Below are positions 24,481-36,700 of a stretch of 64,000 bases of DNA, in pieces. Under the pieces are notes generated by a model. It worked only from the letters and a program-made list of their open reading frames with translations, had not been told where the DNA came from and ran no database searches. The DNA is from Tubiluchus corallicola (lineage: Eukaryota; Priapulida; Priapulimorpha; Priapulimorphida; Tubiluchidae). Made by a program: the position numbers and the translations under genes. Position 1 is the stretch's first letter; the number at the start of each line of letters is the position of its first letter. The stretch covers positions 62,001 to 126,000 of the forward strand of contig JAQGDQ010000302.1 of the NCBI GenBank assembly GCA_030141605.1. Reading direction: 5' to 3'.

Positions 24481-25621
24481 GAAAGAATGTATATTAAAAT
24501 AAAATATTATGCAAAACTGAGTGGGAATTCTGAAAAGTTCTTTGAAGATAAGAAAGAAATGATTGAAAAGATGATCGCTGAGAATTATGATGCAATCATG
24601 TTTTGAGAAAAAAATTTCGATTGCGATTCCTGTTAGGTCTCCCCATGTTTTTCATCGTAAGAATTATATTATTTGCCTGACCTCTCCCTTCAAAATCAGT
24701 CAAATTGGACTAAACTCATTACTAAATTAATATTGCCTAACTACTTCCTAGATGAGCAGTAAAAGTGAGTTTAAGAGAATTAAAGCAAACACATGTTACA
24801 AGTATTTTAGTCTCTGTAATACACTTAAGAATACTTTGCTTCGTACAATAGTTTATGATGCTTGCGCTTGACTCAAAAGGATCAAAGATCAAAGCTAAAT
24901 ACTCCTCTGTGGCTTGCACTACATGTGTAGTTGGAAAAAATTGTAATTTAATTTCTTACAACCCTAGCTATATAGAGTTGCTATATTTCAATGAAGTGTG
25001 TGCATTTCAGCAGGAGAATTACTTTTTACAGATTGATTTTCTCTAGAAAAAGCCCTGAGCTGAGTAGCAGTGAATGCTTTGCGAATTGCACAATTTGTAC
25101 ATAACACTCCACAAGTTTGCATCATTTAGTCAAGCCTTGCATGTATTGATTCAGTGATCACTCTGCAAATATCTTCATTGTTTAATATCTGATTATGGGA
25201 AAGCTACTTGGGATGTTCCAGCTAATTCAGTGAGTTAAACTGCTAATTGGTGTTATGCAAATCTGTATAAATCTCCTGAAGGTGTAATCATGAGGTATGT
25301 GTCGAGTATATGGCGATGATCACGCAGCAAGCAGCTGTTAAGAAAAATTGTTGAGTAGTCGGGGGGTGTACTAGGTCTGCAAAGTTAAACAATGTTTGGT
25401 CAGGTTTTTGAATTGGTTGGTGGTTGCTGTGAAAATTGCTTCATCTGCTATACTCTAGTTCCTTTTCTTGTTGAGGGAGGATTGCATGTACATGATACTG
25501 ACTTGCAGTGTGCAAAGTTGTATAAAAAAATCCAGCAGTTTATCATTATTTTAGGAAGCAGAGACTATTGCTTAACAGCTGATGGAGTTTATGTTCTTGA
25601 TGAGAAATATTGTGTGTAGTG

Positions 25622-25726
25622 ATGATGTCATCTCAGTCCAATCAACCAATGTCAGAGGACATTTCTGCGACACGACGTCAGAACAGCGAGACCCATGCAT
25701 CCCTAACAAAAGACAAGGACAAGGAG
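25622..25726 (+). CDS. TRPM: TRPM exon 1 (initiator)
   Basis: Thirty-five codons open with a double ATG (25622 and 25625) and end in KDKDKE at a strong GAG|GTAAGT donor. The phase matches the next exon, which begins [15 protein letters not shown], the typical start of the TRPM conserved region. The exon sequence is polar and low in complexity, as TRPM N-termini usually are, so homology gives no help. The stop at 25601-25603 shows that the reading frame begins here. Intron 1, which follows, is the longest in the gene at about 7.3 kb. A different or extra 5' exon is possible. Confidence 0.65.
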
Positions 25727-28700
25727 GTAAGTTCATGTTAATACTGGCAAACTGCTTATGTTTGTAGGCTTCCATTTTGCAAATGTAGTGTGGAGTATTT
25801 GTCCCTCTTGAGCCTTAATTTTTGTTTAATAGTCAAAAGGTGATAGATTTGATTACAGTAATGAAGAAAACTTGTGAGAATTAATGTAGTTGGACCTCTT
25901 TTGTAAACTAGCCTTGTTGCAATGAGTCTAATTCAAGTTCACTTTAATTTGCCGTATTCAAGTTCACTTTAATTTGCCATATTCAAGTTCGCTTCAAGTC
26001 TTTTGTAAGCTAGCCTTGTTGCAATGAGTCTAATTCAAGTTCACTTTAATTTGCCGTATTCAAGTTCACTTTAATTTGCCGTATTCAAGTTCACTTTAAT
26101 TTGCCATATTCAAGTTCGCTTCAAGTCTTTTGTAAGCTAGCCTTGTTGCAATGAGTCTAATTCAAGTTCACTTTAATTTGCCGTATTCAAGTTCACTTTA
26201 AATTGCCATATTCAAGTTCGCTTCAAGTCTTTTGTAAGCTAGCCTTGTTGCAATGAGTCTAATTCAAGTTCACTTTAATTTGCCGTATTCAAGTTCACTT
26301 TAATTTGCCGTATTCAAGTTCTCTTCAATTTGCCATTTTTAAATTTGCTTCAGTTTGTCATTTAGTAAATCGATTTTTGATTAAAATTATTAAATTTATT
26401 ACTAACAATTTAATCAATTTAATATGGGTGTCACAGTTTATTAAGCAATAAACAAAATTGTCATATTGTATTGTAATTGTCTTCCATTGTGAATGGGCTT
26501 ACATGCAGAGCTCCTGCATGTGTTTCTCGCATCCTGCAAATGTTTCTCATTGAAGCCTAATTTCTGATTGTACCTAGTAATCATATATGTATCAATAGAG
26601 CCAGACAAACTAACTACATTAGCAGCTGCCTCACTAGCTAGCTAATTGTGAGCCGTCCTTACATCAAAGAGATGTAATTATAACAGTTCTTGGCACCTGT
26701 TGTGTATATTATCTTCAATAAGTTCCCAGCTTATTTTATAATTACAATGCACTCAGGTGGTCGTTACATTGTGAACACTCACGCCATGTCGTTGGTGTTT
26801 GTAATTACATCAGTGCAGTGTAGTTATAAATATTGATTTGTGTAGGTTAACTAGAATGGGATTTGGAGAATTGCAGCATGTAACAGCTTAGTGAAACACT
26901 AATGCTTGGCCATTTCTGAATTAGCTAACTTCATAAACAGGTGTCTGACTTGCACTGACGTCACCAGTAGGCACAACATCTATTTGCAAATTGGCAAAAA
27001 TTCATCCAAATTGTGATACATTCATCACATTTTGCACAAGGAATCACTGAAAAGTCTTTGACTGCCTTAAATTCAAGATAATTGTCATTTATTAATTGAC
27101 TTCACCAATAGTGACAAACTATATGCTACTGTATAGAAACTCTGAGAGCAAATCCATTTAAACAATTTTGCGATTAACTATGATATTTTCATACGTGCAG
27201 AAATGATAGAACTATTTGTGATGCACTGTAATAAAAGATTTCGTAGTCTCAGAAAAATTCAACGAAAAATGTAGGTCGTAGGCTTATGTAATATATATAG
27301 CAAAAATGCCATAGGCACCCATATCGAAATGTTAGAAATAGCACTATTTCTATTCTGCGTGTTTTGATGATTATTTTATAGAAATTCTCAGTTGCTGTTT
27401 ATTATTTATGAGTATTTATAGGAATTTACAGGAATCCCATGCTGATTTATAAATATTAAAAGTTTCAATATATATGACAACAAGGCAAATGATATCATCT
27501 TTAGTTTAAGATTCTAATATTCCAGCTTATTTATTTTCATTTTTCATGTGCGTGTATATACGTGTATGTTTTATGCTGAGTAACTTTTCTAACATCACTG
27601 CTAGGGATGTATACCTGTTTGGCAACAAACAAGAATGTTTTTTTAATATTTAGGACATAATTTATATTGTCTTTTGATTTCTGTGATGTTTTTGACATTA
27701 GCAATCAGCTAAGATTTTTTTGTGCAAGATAGCAGGAAGGATATGTTCCATAAATGTGAACAATTGTGCACTTTGTGTCAAGTTTTTGCAATTTAGCATA
27801 TTGTTAAATATGACATTGAGGATTCTAAAAACCATTCAGTATGGCTGCCACTGAATGATGTAAGTGCCATGTTTCTTCTCCTGTTTGAACTTATTCATTT
27901 TGTAATATGAATTATTTCTGGTTTCTGGGGTAAAGAATGCATGTTAGAGTGCAATTTTTTTCCTTTAAATTATAATCATAAACTAATTTTTGAAATGCCA
28001 ATTTTTCTTAAAAATAAGCAGGATTTAATAACTGAATCAAGAGAATTCTAAATGGGAAATTGACAGGGATATATGTATATGCATCATTCAAACAACACAA
28101 GCAACATGTAACATTAATATAAAAATCGTAATCCCAGAATTGTGGACATGTTAAATAACAATACGATGGTCAGAATGTATGTATAAATATGTGTACCATA
28201 GAATTTATAATTTAGTTGGTTAGAGATACATAAAAAATGACCAGAAATGTCCTGCAAAATGCAAAAATATGCTGGTAATATGTAAAACTATTCAGTGAAA
28301 TGAAAATTATAATTGTGCTGAACAAAATCAAGCAGTCAAAATAGGGCAGTGCTTTGTAAATTATTTGAATAAGAGTTTAGTAAATGAATTAAGAGAGTAT
28401 AGGCATAGTAAACAGGGAACTGACTGAGACATATTCAAATAGCCTAACACAAATGACATGCAACATCAATGCAATAATGCGAATGTACAATTACTGATGT
28501 ACAATACAAAGACTATACAGAAATATAGACCTGGTTATACACAGATAAGCTACTGAATAGAAATAATTGATAAAATCCAGATAGGTATATGGTAAATTTG
28601 AAGCATATATCACGAGCATATTTATCAGTGTAAGGCACAATGGTATGAAATTGGATTTTGTTCCTTCAGAACGGTTCAGTGTCGGTGATGGAGGGACTTC

Positions 28701-30757
28701 TACATTATTGTCATGAGTGAGGTGACTAGTCAGTGTTAAGGCAGTATCGCAGAATTCATTTTTAGTCTACGCGACTCATCAAGGCTGTTCATAGCACAAG
28801 TTGCAAATACTTTTCTTTTGGTGTTGGTGGACACAACTGCTTTGTGCATTGGGTTGTTGCATTGGCACAGCTTTGGCAATTTCTTTTCTTGCATGACTCA
28901 ATCATATGATATAGCTATACCCAGCTTATGGAAATGGCAATGATTTCCTTCTAAAAATAATAGACTTGAAGCTTCAGTGAAACATAAAGAGGAAAAGAAG
29001 TCTCTATCTCCTTCATTGATAGAGATTCAAAACGGAGATAGTCAGCTGAGACGTGCCACTTTATTTCTAGCATTGACTGTAGCAGCATCATCATAGTATC
29101 TTCTACAGAGCATGATCCTTAAAACAGAACATTTGGAAGAATCACAAAGGGATTAGCAATTAATTCACACTAACAGTTTGAGTTCATTGAACTACCAAAA
29201 TGCATTTGCTGCAAAGAATGCAAAAACTTGAGATCAGTGTCCACAATTTTCTTCGCTTCATCTTCGGTCACTGATAGGCAACCAGCACCAACATTGTAGG
29301 ATATATAAACTTCTTGCGCCTTCCTGCAATGTAAATAATCACGACCAAGCAGCACTTATTATAAAACTTTCCCTTATGTTGTAAGAGAGTTCCCAAATTC
29401 TTTGTTATTGAAATTGTGAACATTTGGCTTGCAGGTTCTTGAAAAACTGCCTAGTAGTGCGACTGCCTCACTGGTGGGATAATTTGGGTATTATTTATTG
29501 CTGTGCAAGACAATTTGCAGAGTACAGTGTAATAAAATAATAATAACATCCAAAGGCTTCTTGCCTGAAGGCAAACCCTAGGTGGGGCTTCATGCACAAG
29601 TACTTCAGAGAGGTACATTCTACAAGTTACAATTCGTCAAAATACATTTTACCAAGGTATACCTGCCATGGTACATGGTGTCACACTACAAACCGACCAT
29701 TGAAAAGTCGAATGCGAATGTTTCCAGGTAATGTTCTCTTAATTCTATTCATTACACAACAATTGATAATCATTTTCAGCTAACTGGTTCCAAACACATG
29801 ATCGACAGTCACACGTGATGGTACGACAGTAAGCTATAAAGTTTCCGTGCCTTTTTTCAAAATATCTTTTTCACTTCAGTGTACGTCGTAAATGCAAATT
29901 ATATACATAGTTACATACACGTCAGTTGATTTTAGCAAAATTTTACAAAATTTCCGAACATTTCCACAATAGTCAAACCTACCATGCAAGGAGTCAAGGT
30001 TGAAACGAATACAAATCTAGTAAGGCTGTTTTTAACTTTTGCATCCTGTTCGGAGAATGGGAGTATTCACCATATAAAAACTGTGGCAAAAACGTGAAAT
30101 CCTGTCAAAAACGTATCAACGCTCGACAAGGAACAGTGAAACATCACTCTTATTACGTATACTGTAGACTTTGGGCAGGTAGAACTCTAAAATAAAAGAG
30201 TACCTGTCCCCAAAACAGGTAAACACAGCAGCAATCCATCAAAAGATTAGCTATTACTGTGCCAGTGGATTGTCAATACCACTTCAATAGCGCCATCAAG
30301 TGCTAACTGTAGAAAAAGCTCCACTATGCAACATAATGTTATGCAGAAATAACTTTTGGATTTATCTATTTTTTGGTCAAATAATAAATTTTTTTTAATT
30401 AACAATGGTAGGATAATTATTGTAGAAAATAAAGCAAATTTATCAATTAAGACTTTAGTAATCAGAAAAATAAATTTCAATTATTGCCAATAACATTTTG
30501 CCCTATTTTCATTTAAACAGTTAATAAATTGCTTCAGGTGTGATTACAATAAATTGCTACTTTGGTGTGTGTGTGTGTGCGTGCATGTGCGTGTGGGGGA
30601 GTGTCTGGGTGTTGGTGGATGTCTGCTTGGGTTTGGCTGGGTGCCATGCGTACGTGTTTGTGTGTGTGTGTGTGTGTGTGTGCGTGCATGTGCGTGTGGG
30701 GGAGTGTCTGGGTGTTGGTGGATGTCTGCTTGGGTTTGGCTGGGTGCCATGCGTACG

Positions 30758-30795
<38 letters not shown>

Positions 30796-33700
30796 CATGT
30801 GCGTGTGGGGGAGTGTCTGGGTGTTGGTGGATGTCTGCTTGGGTTTGGCTGGGTGCCATGCGTACGTGTTTGTGTGTGTGTGTGTGCATGCATGTGCGTG
30901 TGGGGGAGTGTCTGGGTGTTGGTGGATGTCTGCTTGGGTTTGGCTGGGTGCCATGCGTACGTGTTTGTGTGTGTGTGTGTGCGTGCATGCGTGCGTGCGT
31001 GGGTGGATGGGTGTGTGCTAACTTAGAAAGAAGCCATATGAGGAACTGGAGAGTTAAAGGTTTTTGTGAAATAAAAATGTAAATAACACACTTTCACAAC
31101 TGAAGTGTACTAGGCTTAAAGAAACAACTAATTTACAATTTCCAAGCTAATTTACAATTTTGCGGCTTGCAACTATTACTGCTGAATAGCTATAATTACT
31201 AAAGCCAAGTTCTAGTTCTTGGTCAACTGTCATTTGTGGCTGATAATCTAGTGTCTGAAAGCATTTTCAAGTTTCTATCATGGTGAAATTAACAGTGCGT
31301 GGAAAGTTTCAGCAGCCAGATATAACATTGGTTTTAGAATAGTGATCATGTAAATCTGTATGCGCTCACATTAGTCACGATTCCTGTGGGAAGTATGCCA
31401 TCTTAAAAGCTTTCTCATATTACCGGTGCTTAGGCATGCATAATTTGATTATAGCTGCTGCATAAGGCATTATCAAAACTTCCCATGGGCACCACAGACC
31501 TGTTATAACATGCACAGCTTACTGTTGATTACTCTCTTTCCATTTTTCTTCACTTTTAACGTAGCTATTAGCCAAATTTGAAGTTTTGTATTTGCTCACA
31601 TGGACTGAATGAACGCATCAGATTCGACATGAATTTCTGTGTGATAATAGTCTAGTGGACATCATATGTGTTTGGCAGTGGCCTATATTAAACAGTGTTA
31701 ACTGCTGATTCTGCTGAACCTGACCTCCCAATCCCGTCACAGTCATGTGCATCAAGTAGGCTCGGCACTCGAGTGCTGGATTCTGCTGGCAGTCCAGAAT
31801 TAGATGCAGAAATATGAAGTCAGCATTTACCTGAGCCTGTAAGCTTGTGTATTTAGTATGTGACAAGGAGGACTAGAGCTAATGAAGCTTATAAGAAATA
31901 CTAATCTGGCTTTTAAACTGATTTCCCGTCTCACTACGTAAAACTAAAATAACATTTATAGGTTTACCCGTAAAAAATTTCAGCTAAACTTTCCAGTCTT
32001 TATACTAAAATACCATCAAGTTAAAAATACTGAAAAGCAGAAAAATTTGTCATGTTGTTAGACCATTTAAATGTATGTTTACTTTTTTGAGCAACACTCT
32101 TTCCAAAAATATTTACATAAATAAGCAAACATTATACATATAAGTATCTACATAATTGTTTTTTCAAACGAATTGTTCTGACTGGATTGAGTGTTGTGAA
32201 TCAGTGTTATTTATTGCAGTTTACAGTTTTACATGAGTTGCCAAAGGTGTTAAAATATGTGCTATGCAATCAAGTGAAAATAAAATACATTTTTAAGGTG
32301 CAAAAAATGTGGCTAAAACGATGGCCTAAGTTGTAACTTTCTGGAACGATTCTCAAAATGGTCTAAATTTTGTAAACTTTACAATGATCCCAACTGTTAA
32401 AATCCCAAATTATTAGTGTTTCTGTCTGTGGGGATTCATAGTTTTGTGTCTGTGGGGATCCATAGTTTTCTGTCTGTGAGGGTCTGTGGGGATCCATAAT
32501 TTTGTGTCTGTGAGGGTCTGTGGGAATCCACAGTTTTATGTTTGTGGGGTCCACCTGTGGGGGTCCATAGTTTTGTGTCTGTGGAGATCCATAGTTTTGT
32601 GTTTGTGAGGGTCCATCATCTGTGGGGACTGTTGCAGTGGGTGATGTGTTGGGTGCTCATTTTTGTAAGAAGTAGTGCAGCATGTACTAGTTGCACATTA
32701 AATTAAAGTACTTAATGTTTTTCATTTTCCAAATAGTTTGTACAATAATCTTGTACTGAAAATGCCTGGACCCAGTAAACCCAGTTTGGCTTAAAGTGCA
32801 CTTTTCTATTTACCAGGCAAGACGATTCTTCTAACTACTGGTTTTCTTTGCAAACAAGAGCAAAGTCTTTCTGTTTACCTTGCAGTCTTATATTCTTATT
32901 TATTTGCTATTTAGTGTTTACCATAGATTTTGTTGTTGTTATTTAATATTATTTGAGAAAACCATGTGTTTCTCATGTTCCACATTTGCAACTCTTTCCT
33001 GTTTCAGGTCCAGAAACCGTGGGTGGAAAAAAACTTTACCAAACGTGAATGCATCAAATTTGTTACAGGTTCACGTGAAACTGAACGGTAAGAAAAAAAC
33101 TAAAATTTCCCCTTCTTTACAGATAATTTTTTCTATTTTTATCCTATAACAACTGTTTACCATATGTGTGTATAGTTTATTCTGACTGCTATGCTTATGT
33201 ACAGTTTAGCATTCTACAAGGAGAGACCCTTATTAAGGGTAAGAGTTTGACTTGGCAGGTGTGAACTGGCCATATTTGGATGCATGTACACTATTCGTTC
33301 TCTCTCAACCAGAAGAATAGCTGGTGGCAGTTTGGCAGATGAGGCAGACCAGAAGCAGTTTTTTAGTGGTCACCCATCTATTTATAAAACAAGCCTAATC
33401 TTATTTAGCTTGTGTAACAAATGACAACTTGTTATTTTTCTCACCATGTTTGTTTTTATGGACATGCAATGTGCAAGTCTACCTGTGTTCAATGTTGTTT
33501 TGTTTTGGGCATTATGGTCGACCACGAGTTCTACAGATAGGAATCTGATGGCACTTATTTGATCAGTCATGACATTCTGAGTAATTCTAGACCATTTACT
33601 GGCCAACATGGGGTCAAGCAGAGGACATTCTTCACAAACCTTCACAGTTCAAAAACTTTTAATTCTGATGTTATTTAGAGTAACTGTAGTGACCATTTCA

Positions 33701-36700
33701 TGATACTTTCCGACTAAATCCATCATCTCGAGGCTCATCAAAAATGCACTTTCACTCATTTGCTCAATTTTTTCTGAGTTTGTGTAATCACAAATGAGCT
33801 CTTTTATTAGAGTTTATTGTACATGTTTTTGCAAGTTTTGCATTGTTTCTTTTGTAAGTTTTTTAAGAAAAAAACAGGTAAGCGTTTAATACGAAATAGT
33901 TGTTAAAGTAAATCAGCTTTGTAAAGATCTAGAGAATGGGTCATTCGGCTTTTTATTTTTAACTTGAAATTGGCGGGGATCTGTTATTTTATCTTAGTTT
34001 ATTGTGTGGTGCTTGCCTCGGTTTTTCTTCTAGCCGTTTGGCTGGTACTAGCAAATGTTTTGAGCTGATCTGTTGCTATGTGATTGGGCAAGAGGAATAG
34101 CTGTGTAATCACTTTGCATTTGGTGACCAAAGTTATGCGTTATGTCATCTCATCAGAAACTGGATGGGGGCGTTATGGGAAGATGGTCATACTGCCTCAG
34201 GGAATTTATCTCATTGTGGAAGGATGACGTCAGGAGGCACACAGGGACACATCCATTTACAACTTCTTTTTAATACATAAATTATATACATTAAAATTGA
34301 TATTACAAGTAAAATTATATTTTGGTCTTCACATGTTGATTTCCTAGTATTTACCAATTACTCACAACAGTTCCAATTTCTTTGTTTGGTAACAATTATG
34401 TGGTCTGCTATGAGCATACTGTATTCCATCTTTTTGTGAGTTACATAAATAACTGCATAAAAATTACCATTGCCTTGCTTGAAATAATCCTTAGTCACAC
34501 GTACTAGCACACCTTGGCTCCTGGTTTACTTGCATTTTCCATCTCAGCAGAGATTACAGGGCAGATATTTTTATATGTAGGTCACTGGGCTTGAGTGTGA
34601 GAATAACATTTGTTAGTTATGAATTCCAATGAGTTTCATAATTCTCTAGCAATAGATTTCCTAGCATTGTTAAATTTTTATTAGAAGCAAAAGCATTAAA
34701 GGGGCAGAAACTTCTAATGCTTCCTTAGTCATGCCAACAGATGTCACTACTTCTGTCAACTAATATATTTTCAGCAAAAGGGAAATAAAGACTGCAGTTT
34801 TAAGTAAACACTAAACATGAGGCAAAAGCCAAAACGTTTCTTCTGATAAATTGAGTGTAGATTTGCCATTGCTATTATTTCTTTACAAGTGTAAAAACAA
34901 ATTTGTGCCAAACCGTTGGCCATTGTTTAGCCATTCATCAAAATGTCGTCACGACACGTAATTTTTATACTTAGTATTGTCGTGTTGAGTTTTTGTTATT
35001 CTGGTGGCATGGTGCAGTGAAAGGGTTTCAGCTAAAGTGCTCAATTTATCAAAATTACTCTGGTTTTCCTGTTGCCTAGGAAATCTGCTTTCATCACAGA
35101 GCTCTGCTGATTACATCTGAATCGATCTCTGAAAAGAGACAGCGCTGAATTTCGAAAATACCTCCTACGATAAGTAAAAGTGGCAATCGTGGGTGGAGAT
35201 TATTATAAGCTGAGCGCCTTCATACAATTAGTATGTTTGGCATGCAGCTTCATTCCCATAATGTGATTATCCTAGTCTTCAGTCCTTTGAGACTTTAGTA
35301 TGGCTTCATAGTAATAATGTGAGTGAATCAACACAAGACTAAAAGAAGGCTTGCTACTTCGAAACTGTAAAGAGTTGGGCATCCAAATTTGGATATTTCT
35401 CAAGCACAGCCTTTAGAAAATAATCCTGCAATTCTCTCTCGTCTGTCACCTTAACTGGGTACCCTATTGATAATGTATTTTTTATCCATTTGAGCTGAAA
35501 ATTGACCAGTTACCTCAAGTGAGTGTGGGTCAACATTATTTCTCAAAAGGGTTTCTCATATGAGCGATGGAAAGACTACAAAATACTTGGAGCTCTAATA
35601 ATTAGGATCTCTGTTGTCTTCGATATGTGAATTTAAAAAGTGATTTATCGATTAAAGAATATGCTTTTTGGTTAACATTTCAAATCTGTTTTTGGTAGTA
35701 TTAAGCAGACCCTGCAATTTAGAACTGAATCTTGGAGTTATGTAAGTGCTGAACTATATTGTAAATAATGATAATAATAATAATAATAATTTACGTATAC
35801 AATCATTGAACAGTGTGATAACTAATTTATCTTAACTAATAATATTTTTTCAGAACTCAGTTTGTCACTGTCTGTTTATGTTGTTTCAGCTGCGGGTGTG
35901 GTAGAACGTACAACAGACATGCTTTTCTCGGTTTCATGCCGTCTTCTCTCGATGAAGTTTCACAGACATCGAGGGCACCACTGGGCGAAGAGCACTGGAG
36001 TTTCAGTCGACATACCGCACAGATGAAGACCGATGCATTCGGTACGATCGAATTCCAGGGTGGGCCACAGACCGACAAAGCTCAGGTAAGAATGTTTTTT
36101 TAGCACAGTTTTAAAAATCTGTGATTTGCTGTAAAGTTTAGACACAAATCTGAGATTTTATCACTTGAGTTGTGTGCCAGTGATTTGACGAATATCTCTT
36201 TTTCATCGGTCAATTATGTCTGCTACTTTTGCTATCAGAGATAAGCTACTACATTTACCTCAATCTCCAGAAATCAGAGACTGTGTATCAGTATTTAATA
36301 ATTTATCAGAAATTTTAGTTGATAAGAAGTGTATTTAATGTAAAAGTGTTGCTTTTGTACTCTTGTATACTTGTACAGTTTTTGAATAGTGCCAACACTT
36401 AACTAATTGTTAACAGAATTAACTTTGTCTGTAAACAACAAAAAATTTGCGTGAAAGTCGCATTTAGTATTGCGGTCTGCAACTTTCGTTTATTTGTTTT
36501 AGACATTTTTATTCCACAGTACACGCGCACTTCATTGTGACCAATTTCTTTGATTACTTGTTGGAACACCTTATGTATTGATCGCTTTGCCTAGTATTCA
36601 ATTTTATTACATTTGGTGATACAAGACCCTTATGCAGAATGATGTTCGTCAAAGGTGAAATTACTGTGAACTTTAAAGCTTAAGATGCCGATTTTAAAAA

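Larger units (their letters stand above)
20661..25621. other. Intergenic region between FHAD1 and TRPM
   Basis: FHAD1's probable polyadenylation signals are at 20780-20785 and 21223-21228. The middle (21.3-22.9 kb) is AT-rich, with open frames that have no coding character. A GC-richer patch at 22.95-23.25 kb includes a doubtful minus-strand exon. A hAT MITE sits at 24062-24480. The last 1.1 kb should hold the TRPM promoter and 5' leader. A TATAAAT at about 25266-25272 is the only core-promoter-like motif I noticed there. Confidence 0.55.
25727..33007. other. TRPM: TRPM intron 1
   Basis: This is the longest TRPM intron (7.3 kb). It contains a higher-order minisatellite (25899-26335), the GT-rich array (30560-31015), a 25-30-base minisatellite (32405-32640) and a doubtful antisense terminal exon (29170-29323). 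Positions 26.4-28.6 kb are AT-rich with nothing recognisable. Confidence 0.55.

Noticed and set aside
30534-31082. Long open frames on both strands in the GT-rich array
   Set aside because: They arise from a tandem (GT)n minisatellite; the peptides are pure Cys-Val/Gly-Trp or His-Thr repeats with no splice or start context.
31618-31866. Minus-strand frame of 82 codons in TRPM intron 1
   Set aside because: Less AT-rich than its surroundings and open, but the peptide is unlike any family I know and the single acceptor leads to no consistent donor or partner exon.
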